Positions 41,494 through 49,990 of a stretch of 64,000 nucleotides of DNA are shown here, in pieces; the stretch's first letter is position 1, and each line of letters begins with the position of its first letter. Both the position numbers and the translations under genes were made by a program. The DNA is from Sva-07 sp942492715 (lineage in GTDB: Bacteria > Actinomycetota > Acidimicrobiia > Acidimicrobiales > Ilumatobacteraceae). The notes under the pieces are model-generated. The model was not told the origin of the DNA. It did no database searches and was given only the letters and a program-made list of their open reading frames with translations. The stretch lies in the NCBI GenBank assembly GCA_942492715.1, contig CALOFW010000012.1, positions 682,001 to 746,000 on the forward strand, in the 5' to 3' direction.

Positions 41494-42932
41494 ACGAAGG
41501 CGGCTGGTTCCGTCGCCTGGTCAACCGCTCCCGCCCGGCGGCGCTCGGTCTGCGGCGACGCATTCTGCTGATCTTCACGCTCGGCTCGCTGCTGTTGTCG
41601 CTGTTCCTCGCAACCACCACCTACGGCCTCGCCCGATCGAGCATCGTGGCCGAACGCATCGACACCGCGATCTCCACGTCGCAGCGCAACGCCCAGGGCG
41701 TCGAACGTGACCTGCGAACCCTGCCCAACGACGCCGAGCCGGCGACGTCGTCGTTGGCACGTATCGGTGTGCAGGACTACCTGATCTGGTACGGCGGGCG
41801 GTGGACCGGCGGAGCCGCCACGTTCCAGAACCCCGACATCCCCCCGGCGCTGGCCACCCGCGTGATCGACGAGGGCACGTCGTCGAGCCAGATCGTCGAC
41901 GTCGGCGACGAACTCAACGTCATCGTCGGATGGGACGTTCCGCGGATCGGCGCCTACTTCCAGGCGTTCAGCCTCGAGGAAGCCGACTCGACACTGTCGA
42001 ATGTTCGCCTCTCGCTCGTGTTCGCCGCCGCGATCAGCACCGGCCTCGGCGTGCTCCTCGGCATCTTCGCCGCCCGGAGGGCCGTGCGGCCGGTGGGCAC
42101 CGCGGCGCAGGCGGCGTCCGCGATCGCGGGCGGGCGGCTCGACACCCGCCTCGAGTCCACCGACGACCCGGATCTGCGGGTGCTCACCGAATCGTTCAAC
42201 GACATGGCCGAGGCGCTCCAGCAGCGCGTCGAACGCGATGCGAGGTTCGCCTCCGACGTCAGCCACGAGCTGCGGTCGCCGCTGATGACGCTGTCGGCCT
42301 CGGTCGAGGTGATGGAAGCACGCCGTGACGAACTCCCCGAACGGGCACAGGCCGCCCTCGACCTCCTCTCCAGCGACGTCGTGCGCTTCCAGGGCCTCGT
42401 CGAGGATCTGCTCGAGATCTCCCGATTCGACGCCGGCGCGATCCGACTCCACATGGAGGAACTGCTCGCCGCCGAGTTCGTCCGTCAGGCCGTCGCCGTC
42501 AGCTCGCTGCCGAAGACACCGGTGATCGTGTCCGAACGCGCCGAGACCGCGCTGATCCGCGGCGACCGCCGGCGGCTGGCGCGCGTGATCGCCAACCTGA
42601 TCGACAACGCCCGCGCCTACGGCGGTGGCGAGCCCGAGGTGTCGATCACCGTGGTCAATCCCGACGACGAACCGATGTCCCACATCCTGATCGCCGTCGA
42701 GGACCACGGCCCAGGCGTGCCCGAGGAGGAGCGTGACCTCGTGTTCGAGCGGTTCGCTCGGGGCGGCGGGGCGGGCCGCCGCAAGGGCAGCGAAGGTGCC
42801 GGCCTCGGCCTGTCGCTGGTCGACGAGCACGTCCGTATGCACGGCGGGCGGGTGTGGGTGGAGGACCGTCTCGACGGCGAACCGGGAGCGCGGTTCGTGA
42901 TCGAGCTGATGGCATCGGAGCTGGACGAATGA
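41490..42932 (+). CDS. mtrB: Sensor histidine kinase (MtrB-like)
   Basis: A 480-residue HAMP-type kinase. The first membrane helix is ILLIFTLGSLLLSLFLATTT. An outside sensor of about 145 residues follows (VERDLRTLPNDAEPATSSLA, GVQDYLIWYGG), then the second helix (LSLVFAAAISTGLGVLLGIF), HAMP (RRAVRPVGTAAQAASAIAGG) and the dimerisation/phosphotransfer helix RFASDVSHELRSPLMTLSAS with His259. ATP-binding N and G boxes are VIANLIDNARAYGGGEPEVS and VEDHGPGVPEEERDLVFERF, GAGLGLSLVDEHVRMHGGRV. The translational overlaps with both neighbours are four bases each. Confidence 0.93.
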   Translation: MNEGGWFRRLVNRSRPAALGLRRRILLIFTLGSLLLSLFLATTTYGLARSSIVAERIDTAISTSQRNAQGVERDLRTLPNDAEPATSSLARIGVQDYLIWYGGRWTGGAATFQNPDIPPALATRVIDEGTSSSQIVDVGDELNVIVGWDVPRIGAYFQAFSLEEADSTLSNVRLSLVFAAAISTGLGVLLGIFAARRAVRPVGTAAQAASAIAGGRLDTRLESTDDPDLRVLTESFNDMAEALQQRVERDARFASDVSHELRSPLMTLSASVEVMEARRDELPERAQAALDLLSSDVVRFQGLVEDLLEISRFDAGAIRLHMEELLAAEFVRQAVAVSSLPKTPVIVSERAETALIRGDRRRLARVIANLIDNARAYGGGEPEVSITVVNPDDEPMSHILIAVEDHGPGVPEEERDLVFERFARGGGAGRRKGSEGAGLGLSLVDEHVRMHGGRVWVEDRLDGEPGARFVIELMASELDE

Positions 42933-43561
42933 CGCTGACCTCCTCGAGTCACGGCGCCGGGCGCCTCGCCGCCGTCCTGCTGGCGCTCGTTGCGGTCGTG
43001 ACGGCGTGCTCGATCCAGCCCGAATCGGCACCGAACGACCTGTCGGCGGAGCGAACCGGGGTGTTCGGGGAACCGGCGACCGGCGACGAGGCCGCCGGCA
43101 CCCAGCGGATCTACCTGCTGGCGCCACCCGACCTCGAGCAGCCGCAACGACTGCGGTCGGTGTCCCGTGACGTCCCCACCGGGGCCAGCGCCGTCCTCGG
43201 ATCGCTGTTCGCCGGGCCCAACGCGGAAGAGCGCGACGCTCAGCTCGACACCGCGATCCCCTCCGACGTCGAGTTGCTCGGCACCCCCCGTCAGATCGGC
43301 CAGGTGCTCTCCATCGACATGAACGACGTGTTCGGCGATCTCACCCCCGACGGTCTGCGTCTCGCCGTCGCCCAGATCGTCACGACGGCGACCGACATCG
43401 ACGGCGTCCGGGCCGTCGAGTTGCGCATCGACGGTACCCCGCGGGTGTGGCCGCTCGGCAACGGCGAGCTCACCGATCGACCGTTGACCGCCTACGACTA
43501 CCCGGGCCTGATCGAGTCGACGCAACCGGCGTTCCCGGGCGTGCCGACGCTGGACGCCTGA
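42929..43561 (+). CDS. GerMN-domain lipoprotein, short LpqB-like
   Basis: A 210-residue predicted lipoprotein. A signal peptide (RLAAVLLALVAVV) ends in the lipobox VTAC with Cys27. A GerMN (sporulation/germination type) domain follows (TQRIYLLAPPDLEQPQRLRS, TGASAVLGSLFAGPNAEERD, QIGQVLSIDMNDVFGD). The position after mtrB matches LpqB, which modulates MtrB in actinobacteria, but LpqB is usually over 550 residues with a C-terminal beta-propeller. Here only the GerMN part exists. ATG 42929 overlaps the mtrB stop (ATGA). It would be matured by LspA. Confidence 0.88.
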   Translation: MTLTSSSHGAGRLAAVLLALVAVVTACSIQPESAPNDLSAERTGVFGEPATGDEAAGTQRIYLLAPPDLEQPQRLRSVSRDVPTGASAVLGSLFAGPNAEERDAQLDTAIPSDVELLGTPRQIGQVLSIDMNDVFGDLTPDGLRLAVAQIVTTATDIDGVRAVELRIDGTPRVWPLGNGELTDRPLTAYDYPGLIESTQPAFPGVPTLDA

Positions 43562-43618
43562 ACAACCCGACCCGCGTCGAGGTTTCGACGGGGCCGCTCC
43601 CCTGCTAGCACTGGCTTC

Positions 43619-43969
43619 ATGGGATGGGACAGCAGCCGACCGGTACCGTGGCAGCGGTTGATCCGCGAATGGCTGATCTACGCCGCGATCATGAGCGCGG
43701 TCTTCGTGATCTTCTTCCGGGGCGACAACGTGCTCGGTGCGATCGCCGGCGTGCTGATCAGCGGCCCGCTGTACCTGGCATTCGGTGCGACGCTGGCGAA
43801 GTTCGGCTACCAACGTCAGCGCCTCAAGGACGTCCGCCGCACCGCAGCCACCGACTCGTCGCCGAACGCAGCGGCCTCCGACGTCGCCGGCCGATCGAAG
43901 CCGGCACCGACGAGCCGCACCGGCGGCGGCGGCAACCGCCCGAAGTCGACGTCCAAGCGCCGCCGGTGA
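43619..43969 (+). CDS. DUF4229-like small membrane protein
   Basis: A 116-residue protein. A short N-terminus is followed by two hydrophobic segments (WLIYAAIMSAVFVIFF and VLGAIAGVLISGPLYLAFGA), then a basic, disordered C-terminal half (GYQRQRLKDVRRTAATDSSP, SRTGGGGNRPKSTSKRRR). Topology and size resemble DUF4229 proteins, but I hold that name loosely. The ATG is seven bases after TAGCAC, a possible -10. It lies alone between the mtrAB operon and glpK. Confidence 0.65.
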   Translation: MGWDSSRPVPWQRLIREWLIYAAIMSAVFVIFFRGDNVLGAIAGVLISGPLYLAFGATLAKFGYQRQRLKDVRRTAATDSSPNAAASDVAGRSKPAPTSRTGGGGNRPKSTSKRRR

Positions 43970-43995
43970 CCAGGACCGGAGCACGCCCGGTCGAC

Positions 43996-44001
43996 TACAT
44001 T
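43996..44001 (+). promoter_or_regulatory. -10 element TACATT of glpK
   Basis: TACATT followed by seven bases and the GTG start of glpK at 44009. No ribosome binding site; likely leaderless. Confidence 0.5.
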
Positions 44002-44008
44002 CTGCGCC

Positions 44009-45505
44009 GTGACGGGACGCTGTGTCATCGCAATCGATGCCGGGACCACGGGTGTGCGCAGCCGTGCGGTCTTCACCGACGGACGACCCTCGATCGGGTC
44101 GTATCGTGAATTCACCCAGCACTACCCCGAACCGGGCTGGGTCGAGCACGACGCCGACGAGATCTGGGAGGCCGCGCGCCACACGTTGAACTCGGTCGTC
44201 GGCGAGGTCCTCGGCCTCGACGACGTGGACGGCGTCGCCGCGATCGGCATCACCAATCAACGCGAAACCGTCCTCGCCTGGAACCGGACGACCGGTCGCC
44301 CGTACGGCACCGCGATCGTGTGGCAGGACCGCAGGACGGCGGATCGCTGCGACCAACTGAGCGCTGACGGCCACCTTCCACTGGTCCGCGAGCACACCGG
44401 ACTCGTGCTCGATCCGTACTTCTCCGGCACCAAGGCCGAATGGCTGCTCGCGAACCGTGACATCCCCGTCGACGACGATCTCGCCATCGGCACGATCGAC
44501 ACCTGGCTGATCTGGAAGTTGACCCACGGGACGGTCTTCGCCACCGACGTCACCAATGCCAGCCGCACGATGCTGTGCGACATCCGCTCCCGGAGCTGGG
44601 ATCCCGACCTCTGCACCCTGCTCCACGTCCCGATCGCCGCGTTGCCGACGATCGTGCCGTCGAGCGGCCGGATCGGAACGACCGACGAGCGCGCGGGAGT
44701 TCCCGGGAACATCCCGATCAGCGGGGTCGCCGGCGATCAGCAGGCCGCCCTCTTCGGCCAGGCCTGCGTCGCGCCGGGGATGGCGAAGAACACCTACGGC
44801 ACCGGCTCGTTCGTGCTCCTCAATGTCGGTGAGACCTGCCCGCCTCCCACCGAGGGGATGCTCACCACGGTGGCCTGGACACTCGCCGACGGTACGACGC
44901 ACTACGCGCTCGAAGGATCGATCTTCGCGACGGGCGCCGCGATCCAGTGGCTGCGCGACGGCATCTCGATCATCGAATCGGCCGCGGAGGCGGGCCCGCT
45001 GGCGGAGTCGGTCGACGACACCGGCGGTGTGTACGTCGTGCCTGCCTTCGCCGGCCTCGGCTCGCCGTGGTGGGATCCCTACGCGCGTGGCACGATCGTC
45101 GGCATCACGAGGGGGACCGGCCGGGCAGAGATCACGCGGGCGGTCGTGGAGTCGATGGCGTACCAGACGCGCGACGTGATCGATGCGATGACCGCTGCCA
45201 GCGGCACACCGATCGTCGACCTGCGCGTCGACGGTGGCGCCTCGGTGATGGACCTGCTGTGTCAGTTCCAGGCCGATCAGTTGGGCGTCACGGTGCAACG
45301 ACCGGCCGATCAGGAGACCACCGCGCTCGGTGCCGCATTCCTCGCCGGCCTGGCCGAGGGCGTGTGGCCGGATCTCGAAGCCGTCGGCGAGCAATGGGAG
45401 CTCGACGCCGACTTCACGCCCGCCCCCGATCGCACCCTCGCCGATGCGCTCCACGCACAGTGGCTCCGCGCCGTCGAACGCTCCCGCGACTGGATCCCCC
45501 ACTGA
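44009..45505 (+). CDS. glpK: Glycerol kinase
   Basis: A 498-residue FGGY kinase making glycerol-3-phosphate. Substrate residues match glycerol kinases: ITNQRETVLAWNR, WQDRRTADRC, DPYFSGTKAEWLL and GVAGDQQAALFGQACVAPGM. The ATP-lobe motifs NTYGTGSFVLLNVGE and DLRVDGGASVMDLLCQFQAD are also present. The first phosphate loop reads AIDAGTTGVRSRAV where most glycerol kinases have DQGTTSSRA, so the usual Gln is Ala. Phosphoryl transfer is probably retained, but a related polyol substrate cannot be excluded. No glpF or glpD lies nearby. It is convergent with the ACT gene. Confidence 0.9.
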   Translation: MTGRCVIAIDAGTTGVRSRAVFTDGRPSIGSYREFTQHYPEPGWVEHDADEIWEAARHTLNSVVGEVLGLDDVDGVAAIGITNQRETVLAWNRTTGRPYGTAIVWQDRRTADRCDQLSADGHLPLVREHTGLVLDPYFSGTKAEWLLANRDIPVDDDLAIGTIDTWLIWKLTHGTVFATDVTNASRTMLCDIRSRSWDPDLCTLLHVPIAALPTIVPSSGRIGTTDERAGVPGNIPISGVAGDQQAALFGQACVAPGMAKNTYGTGSFVLLNVGETCPPPTEGMLTTVAWTLADGTTHYALEGSIFATGAAIQWLRDGISIIESAAEAGPLAESVDDTGGVYVVPAFAGLGSPWWDPYARGTIVGITRGTGRAEITRAVVESMAYQTRDVIDAMTAASGTPIVDLRVDGGASVMDLLCQFQADQLGVTVQRPADQETTALGAAFLAGLAEGVWPDLEAVGEQWELDADFTPAPDRTLADALHAQWLRAVERSRDWIPH

Positions 45506-45535
45506 CCCCACCCCTCCCCCGCCCGAACACCCCGA

Positions 45536-45584
45536 AAAATGCCCCGGATGTCGCGCCGGACGCGCAGATCCAGGCCTTTTTCGG
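45536..45584. terminator. Possible bidirectional terminator between glpK and the ACT gene
   Basis: AAAAATGCC near the start and GGCCTTTTT near the end are complementary except at one position, enclosing GC-rich inverted segments (CGCGCCGGACGCG). A-tract and T-tract at opposite ends suit termination from both converging genes. The pairing is imperfect. Confidence 0.4.
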
Positions 45585-45596
45585 TTCTTGCGTGTG

Positions 45597-46217
45597 TCAG
45601 AGGGCGACGAGGGCGTCGGCGAGGCGGACCAGCAGGGAGAACCTGACCCGCTCGCGTTCGTGGATCGGGTTGCCCGACCGCCCCGCCGCCACCGTGAGGC
45701 GCGACACCGTCATGCTCGCCCACAGCAGGTCGCTCGGCGCGGAGTCGTCCAATCCGTCGAGGTGCTCGCTGCCGGCCAGGAACGCCGTCAGCCATCCGAG
45801 ATCCGGGATCTCGCCGACACCGGCAACCTGTTCACCGTCGGCCAGCACGACGACCCAGTCGGTCTCGGAGAACCGCTGGATTCCCTGCACCATCACCCCC
45901 AGCCGCTCACCCGACGGACACTCGGCGATCGCCGCGCCGAGTGCGAGTGCCGACAGACTCGCATCGGTGCGGTCGGGGTCGACCACGCGGATGCTCTCCA
46001 CCGACACGCCGTCGACCGCGTCGACCTCTGCGGTCAGCAGCGACAACAGATCGGCATCGGGCAACGAGACCGTGAGTTCGTCGATTGCCCGGCCCCCGCC
46101 CTGCTCGAGGATCTCGATCGCCAGGACGTCACCGCGCACGGCGCCGATCCGGCTTGCGACCTGCCCGAGCGCTCCGGGCCGATCGGGCATCCAGACTCTC
46201 ACAACGATCGTGGCCAC
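45597..46217 (-). CDS. ACT-domain protein
   Basis: A 206-residue protein with an N-terminal ACT domain (IVVRVWMPDRPGALGQVASR with the PDRPG turn, then GDVLAIEILEQGGGRAIDEL). The second part (AIAECPSGERLGVMVQGIQR, WLTAFLAGSEHLDG) is unfamiliar and lacks a catalytic domain, so it is probably an amino-acid-sensing regulator. ATVSRLTVAAGRSGNP near the end resembles sensor modules, but I would not name it. GTG 46217 is eight bases after TACCGT. It lies 91 bp downstream of the alaC-type gene, on the same strand, but with its own promoter. Confidence 0.8.
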   Translation of the reverse strand: MATIVVRVWMPDRPGALGQVASRIGAVRGDVLAIEILEQGGGRAIDELTVSLPDADLLSLLTAEVDAVDGVSVESIRVVDPDRTDASLSALALGAAIAECPSGERLGVMVQGIQRFSETDWVVVLADGEQVAGVGEIPDLGWLTAFLAGSEHLDGLDDSAPSDLLWASMTVSRLTVAAGRSGNPIHERERVRFSLLVRLADALVAL

Positions 46218-46225
46218 GAGCGGCG

Positions 46226-46231
46226 ACGGTA
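46226..46231 (-). promoter_or_regulatory. -10 element TACCGT of the ACT gene
   Basis: TACCGT eight bases before GTG 46217 on the minus strand. Probable leaderless start. Confidence 0.4.
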
Positions 46232-46308
46232 TCGGAGCCTCCGTCGCCGGACGGTGACCGCACCGTGACCATCGTGTTACGCCGGGCGCCTCGCCTCGGG
46301 CGTCACGA

Positions 46309-47514
46309 TCAGCCGAGTTTGGGGAGACCGCGCTTGAGGTTGCGGATCGCCTGCTGGATGCGCTTCTCGTTCTCGATCAGCGCGAACCGGACGAACCCCT
46401 CGCCGCCGGGGCCGAAGCCGACACCGGGCGACAGCGCCACATCGGCGTCGCGCACGATCAGCGAGCAGAACTCGACCGAATCCATTTCGGCGTACGGCTC
46501 CGGGATCGGTGCCCAGACGAACATCGAGCCGCCCGGCTTGGGGATGTCCCACCCGATGCGGCCGAGACCCTCGATGAGCGCGTCGCAGCGCGACTCGTAG
46601 ATCGAACAGACCTCCTTCGGGAAGTCCGGTGCCTCGTTGATCGTCACCGTCGCGGCGATCTGCACGGGCTGGAACATGCCGTAGTCGAGGTAGCTCTTGA
46701 GCTTGACCAGGGCCTGGACCACCTCGGCGTTTCCGAGGAGGAAGGCGCTGCGCCATCCCGCCATCGAGAAGCTCTTGGTCATCGAGTAGAGCTCGACGGC
46801 GCATTCCTTCGCCCCGTCGGCCTGCAGGATGCTCGGCGGCTGATGGCCGTCGAAGCCGACGTCGGCGTACGCGAAGTCGTGCACGACGATCATCTCGTGC
46901 TCGCGACAGAAGTCGACCACACGCTGCATGAACGCCAGATCGACGGTGGCGCCCGTGGGATTGTGCGGGAACGAGATCACCAGCACTCGTGGCTTGGGCC
47001 AACCGACGTCCCAGGCGGTCTGCAGGCTGTCCATGAAGTCGTCGGCGAAGTGTTGGCGCTGGTCGGGGTCGGCGAGGAACTTCATCGGCACCTGGCGCAG
47101 GTCGGCGCCGGCGAACAGCGGGCCGTAGATGTGGATCGGGTAACTCGGGCTCGGAACGATCGCCGCGTCGTCGTGGTCGAGCAGCACCCACATCAGGTGG
47201 CTGAAGCCCTCCTTCGAGCCGATCGTGTTGGTGATCTCGAGTTCGGGGTCGAGGTCGACGTCCCACTTGTTCTTGTAGTAGCCCGCGATCGCCTCACGGA
47301 GCTTCGGCAGACCACGGCTGAGCGAGTACCGGTGGTTCTTCGGATTGCGCGCTGCCTCGGCGAGCTTGTCGACGGCGATCTGTGGTGACGGGATGTCGGG
47401 GTTGCCGAACCCGAGGTCGACCACGTCGGCGCCTGCCCGACGTGCCTCGATCTTCAAGCCGTTGATGATCGAAAAGACGTATGGGGGCAGATTCTCGATG
47501 CGCCGGAACTCCAT
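46309..47514 (-). CDS. alaC: PLP-dependent aminotransferase, AlaC type
   Basis: A 401-residue fold-type I aminotransferase. The N-terminus RRIENLPPYVFSIINGLKIE and DVVDLGFGNPDIPSPQIAVD closely resemble the glutamate-pyruvate aminotransferase AlaC. GSKEGFSHLMWVLLDHDDA, PSPSYPIHIYGPLFAGADL and VISFPHNPTGATVDLAFM follow. The PLP lysine is in LYSMTKSFSMAGWRSAFLLG. Arg of FVRFALIENEKRIQQAIRN binds the substrate carboxylate. LL-diaminopimelate aminotransferase is a related alternative. The ATG lies seven bases after TACCCT, so leaderless. It is divergent from ppa (42 bp). Confidence 0.92.
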   Translation of the reverse strand: MEFRRIENLPPYVFSIINGLKIEARRAGADVVDLGFGNPDIPSPQIAVDKLAEAARNPKNHRYSLSRGLPKLREAIAGYYKNKWDVDLDPELEITNTIGSKEGFSHLMWVLLDHDDAAIVPSPSYPIHIYGPLFAGADLRQVPMKFLADPDQRQHFADDFMDSLQTAWDVGWPKPRVLVISFPHNPTGATVDLAFMQRVVDFCREHEMIVVHDFAYADVGFDGHQPPSILQADGAKECAVELYSMTKSFSMAGWRSAFLLGNAEVVQALVKLKSYLDYGMFQPVQIAATVTINEAPDFPKEVCSIYESRCDALIEGLGRIGWDIPKPGGSMFVWAPIPEPYAEMDSVEFCSLIVRDADVALSPGVGFGPGGEGFVRFALIENEKRIQQAIRNLKRGLPKLG

Positions 47515-47521
47515 CGTTCCG

Positions 47522-47527
47522 AGGGTA
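47522..47527 (-). promoter_or_regulatory. -10 element TACCCT of the alaC-type gene
   Basis: TACCCT seven bases before ATG 47514 on the minus strand. On the plus strand GATGCT (47544-47549) lies seven bases before the ppa ATG, giving a compact divergent promoter pair. Confidence 0.5.
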
Positions 47528-47556
47528 TCTGGCTCGCATGTGCGATGCTGGCAACA

Positions 47557-48060
47557 ATGCCCAAGACACCAGCCCCCGATTGCATCCACGTGGTGATCGA
47601 GATCCCCCGTGGGAGCCGCAACAAGTACGAGATCGACCACGAGGACGGACGCGTCTACCTGGACCGCCGCTTGTTCACCGCGACCACCTACCCGGCCGAT
47701 TACGGATTCCTCCCCGACACCCTCGCAGGCGACGGCGACCCGTTGGATGCGCTCGTCCTGCTCGAGGATCCGGTGTTTCCGGGCGTCATCGTCGAGTGCC
47801 GACCGATCGGCGTGCTCTACATGCGCGACGAGGCCGGCGAGGACGCCAAGTTGATCTGCGTACCGCCTCGCGAGCCCCGCTTCGAGAACGTCAACGAACT
47901 GTCGGGCCTTCCCCACCAACTGGTCGAGGAGATCGAGCACTTCTTCAACGTCTACAAGGCGTTGGAGCCCGACAAGCACTCATCCAGCGAGGGCATGGGC
48001 GACCGGGCGGCCGCCTGGCGCGAGATCAACCAGGCCCGAGCGAACTACATCCCCCACTGA
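47557..48060 (+). CDS. ppa: Inorganic pyrophosphatase
   Basis: A 167-residue family I soluble pyrophosphatase that hydrolyses PPi. The sequence begins MPKTPAPDCIHVVIEIPRGS and continues NKYEIDHEDGRVYLDRRL, YPADYGFLPDTLAGDGDPLD with the metal-binding DGDPLD aspartates, and MRDEAGEDAKLICVP with further acidic ligands. KALEPDKHSSSEGMGDRAAA lies near the end. ATG 47557 matches the family start; ATG 47545 is upstream in frame. Its end overlaps the 3' end of the convergent glucokinase-like gene by 16 bp. Confidence 0.96.
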   Translation: MPKTPAPDCIHVVIEIPRGSRNKYEIDHEDGRVYLDRRLFTATTYPADYGFLPDTLAGDGDPLDALVLLEDPVFPGVIVECRPIGVLYMRDEAGEDAKLICVPPREPRFENVNELSGLPHQLVEEIEHFFNVYKALEPDKHSSSEGMGDRAAAWREINQARANYIPH

Positions 48061-49010
48061 CGGAGGGTGGGGAGCAGCGCGGCGCCGACAGCACCGGCGA
48101 GCGGGCCCCAGCTGGCGAATTCGACCCGTGGCATCGGTCGGAGGTGCGGTTGGTACAGCAACTCGCCGAACCAGTGCGAGATCGGATCGAGGTAGAGGTC
48201 GGAGCCGGCCGCCAGGCCACCTCCCAAGACGAACATCTCGGGGTCGAGGGCGTTCGTCAGGTTCGACAGCCCCAGCGCCACCCATCGAGCGAACTCGTCG
48301 ATGACCGCCAGCGCCTCGGGATCGCCCTCTCGCGCGGCTGCCTGCACGTGCTCGCCGCGCACCGCCTGCGGGTCGCCGCCGGCGTGGCGCACGACGTCGT
48401 GCAGCCGGCGGCCGGTCGCGGCCTCCCGCGCGAGCATCGCGAGCCCCGACCCGGACGCGTAGCGCTCCCAGCAACCTCGCCGACCGCACGGGCAACGCGG
48501 TCCGTCCGGATCGACCACCATGTGGCCGAACTCTCCGGCGAACCCGTTGATCCCACGTTGCACGGCGCCGTTCGCCACCAGCCCGCCGCCGATCCCGGTT
48601 CCCAGCGTGACGAGCACCATGTTGTCCGTGCCCGCCGCGGCACCGAGCTGCCACTCGGCGATCGTGGCACACGTGGCGTCGTTGTCGACGGCGACCGGTG
48701 CGCCCAGCCGTTCCGACAGCAGTCGGGAGACCTCGAAGTCAGCCACGCCGTCGAGGTTGGGAGCGGCTCGCAGCACTCCGGCGCGGGTCACCAGCCCCGG
48801 AACGCCGACCCCGACGCTGCCGTCTTCACCGAGTTCGTCCGCCAGGTCGACGAGCACGTCGATCAGCGGCCCGAGGCTGTCGTCGCCCCGCGGGGTCGAG
48901 CGGTGGGCGGTGGCGAGCAACTCGCCGTCGAGGTCGAGCGCGACGCCCTGTGCCTTGGTGCCCCCGACATCGATGCCCACCCGGCGCGTCGGCCCGGCGG
49001 CGGTGTTCAC
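48045..49010 (-). CDS. ROK-family glucokinase
   Basis: A 321-residue ROK sugar kinase with complete signatures: phosphate loop VGIDVGGTKAQGVALDLDGE, GVPGLVTRAGVLRAAPNLDG, catalytic Asp in APVAVDNDATCATIAEWQLG, GTGIGGGLVANGAVQRGING, substrate EFGHM, and zinc motif CPCGRRGCWERYASGSGLAM. Glucose is the likely substrate from the EFGHMVV and zinc elements. GTG 49010 overlaps the SRPBCC stop by four bases, so it ends a queG/glycosyltransferase/membrane/SRPBCC/ROK operon. Contrast the degenerate ROK gene at 32599. Confidence 0.93.
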   Translation of the reverse strand: MNTAAGPTRRVGIDVGGTKAQGVALDLDGELLATAHRSTPRGDDSLGPLIDVLVDLADELGEDGSVGVGVPGLVTRAGVLRAAPNLDGVADFEVSRLLSERLGAPVAVDNDATCATIAEWQLGAAAGTDNMVLVTLGTGIGGGLVANGAVQRGINGFAGEFGHMVVDPDGPRCPCGRRGCWERYASGSGLAMLAREAATGRRLHDVVRHAGGDPQAVRGEHVQAAAREGDPEALAVIDEFARWVALGLSNLTNALDPEMFVLGGGLAAGSDLYLDPISHWFGELLYQPHLRPMPRVEFASWGPLAGAVGAALLPTLRQWGM

Positions 49011-49441
49011 GCCTCGGCGCGGACCTTGAGCTCGCGGACCGTGTTGAGGATCCGGACCTCGGCACGACGCTTGACGAAGCCGGGGAGCGGGATCGCGAGG
49101 TCGATCTGCAGGTCGTAGCGAACGTTGGTGCGACCGTCACCGTCGGGCTCGAACCGCCACACGCCGTCGATCGAGCGCTGGATGTCACCGCTCAGCATCG
49201 TCCAGCCCATCTCGAACGGAGCGTTCGAGTAGTCGTACTTCAAGGTGTAGTGCGTGCTGCGTCCCAACGCCGAGGCACGGAACTCCACCTCGAGCGGACG
49301 GCCGAGGTCGTCGGTCGCACGGATGTTCACGTCCTTGATGTCGTGCGCCCACATCGGATAGCTCTCGAGGTCGATGGCGATCTGCCAGACCCGCTCGTGA
49401 GGAGCCTCGATGGTGATGATCTCGGTCGCGGTCTCAGCCAT
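49007..49441 (-). CDS. SRPBCC (START-like) family protein
   Basis: A 144-residue helix-grip protein: ETATEIITIEAPHERVWQIA, DLESYPMWAHDIKDVNIRAT, YDYSNAPFEMGWTMLSGDIQ and LPGFVKRRAEVRILNTVREL. Such folds bind lipids, polyketides or act as cyclase-like carriers. In mycobacteria a related protein (Rv2185c) lies near the pimB gene; the same association here with the glycosyltransferase at 49991 suggests a link to envelope glycolipids, which is inference. Start ATG 49441 or 49450. It overlaps the upstream membrane gene by 8 bp. Confidence 0.85.
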   Translation of the reverse strand: MAETATEIITIEAPHERVWQIAIDLESYPMWAHDIKDVNIRATDDLGRPLEVEFRASALGRSTHYTLKYDYSNAPFEMGWTMLSGDIQRSIDGVWRFEPDGDGRTNVRYDLQIDLAIPLPGFVKRRAEVRILNTVRELKVRAEA

Positions 49442-49970
49442 GGTCGTCATTCTGGTCGATCGGAGCGCCCGATGTCGCGCCATCGGGTCGCGGCGGGAAC
49501 ACACCGTGGAACGCGCACCACAGACCGTTGAGGCCGATTCCGAACATCGGGACCAGCACACCGACTGCGAGGGACGTGCCCGGGGAACCGTCTGCGGCCT
49601 CCGAACGGCCGACCGCGGTGCCGATACCGACGACGGTCTGGATCGCGAGCATCGACAGCATGATCCGCCGCACGCGTGCCGGTGTCGGCGAGCCGAGCAG
49701 CAGGTACACCTGGGTGACGGAGATCTCCTCTTCGCGGCTGCGTTGCACTGCGTTGTAGAACGACCACAGGAACGCGAACACCCCGATGGCGAACAGCCCC
49801 ATCGCCGTGATCGCTCCCACCCACTGGCTCGCCGTGGAGAACACGATCGCCGCGGTGAGCGCGGTGACGACGAAGACGAAGGTGCCGACCACGTCGGCGA
49901 CGACGATCACGTCACCGGCCGAGCGGGTGGGCGCGTCCTCGTCGGTGTCGACGGTGTGGGCATTCACCAT
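49434..49970 (-). CDS. Four-helix integral membrane protein, unknown function
   Basis: A 178-residue polytopic protein with about four helices (VVADVVGTFVFVVTALTAAI, WVGAITAMGLFAIGVFAFLW, IMLSMLAIQTVVGIGTAV and SLAVGVLVPMFGIGLNGLWC). An acidic N-terminus (HTVDTDEDAP) and a cytoplasmic loop with NAVQRSREEEISVTQVYL are visible. Similar small membrane proteins occur in actinobacteria next to SRPBCC and mannosyltransferase genes. I assign no function. ATG 49970 is 20 bp after the glycosyltransferase stop. Confidence 0.78.
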   Translation of the reverse strand: MVNAHTVDTDEDAPTRSAGDVIVVADVVGTFVFVVTALTAAIVFSTASQWVGAITAMGLFAIGVFAFLWSFYNAVQRSREEEISVTQVYLLLGSPTPARVRRIMLSMLAIQTVVGIGTAVGRSEAADGSPGTSLAVGVLVPMFGIGLNGLWCAFHGVFPPRPDGATSGAPIDQNDDHG

Positions 49971-49990
49971 CTCAGTCTGCCAGCGGCCGC

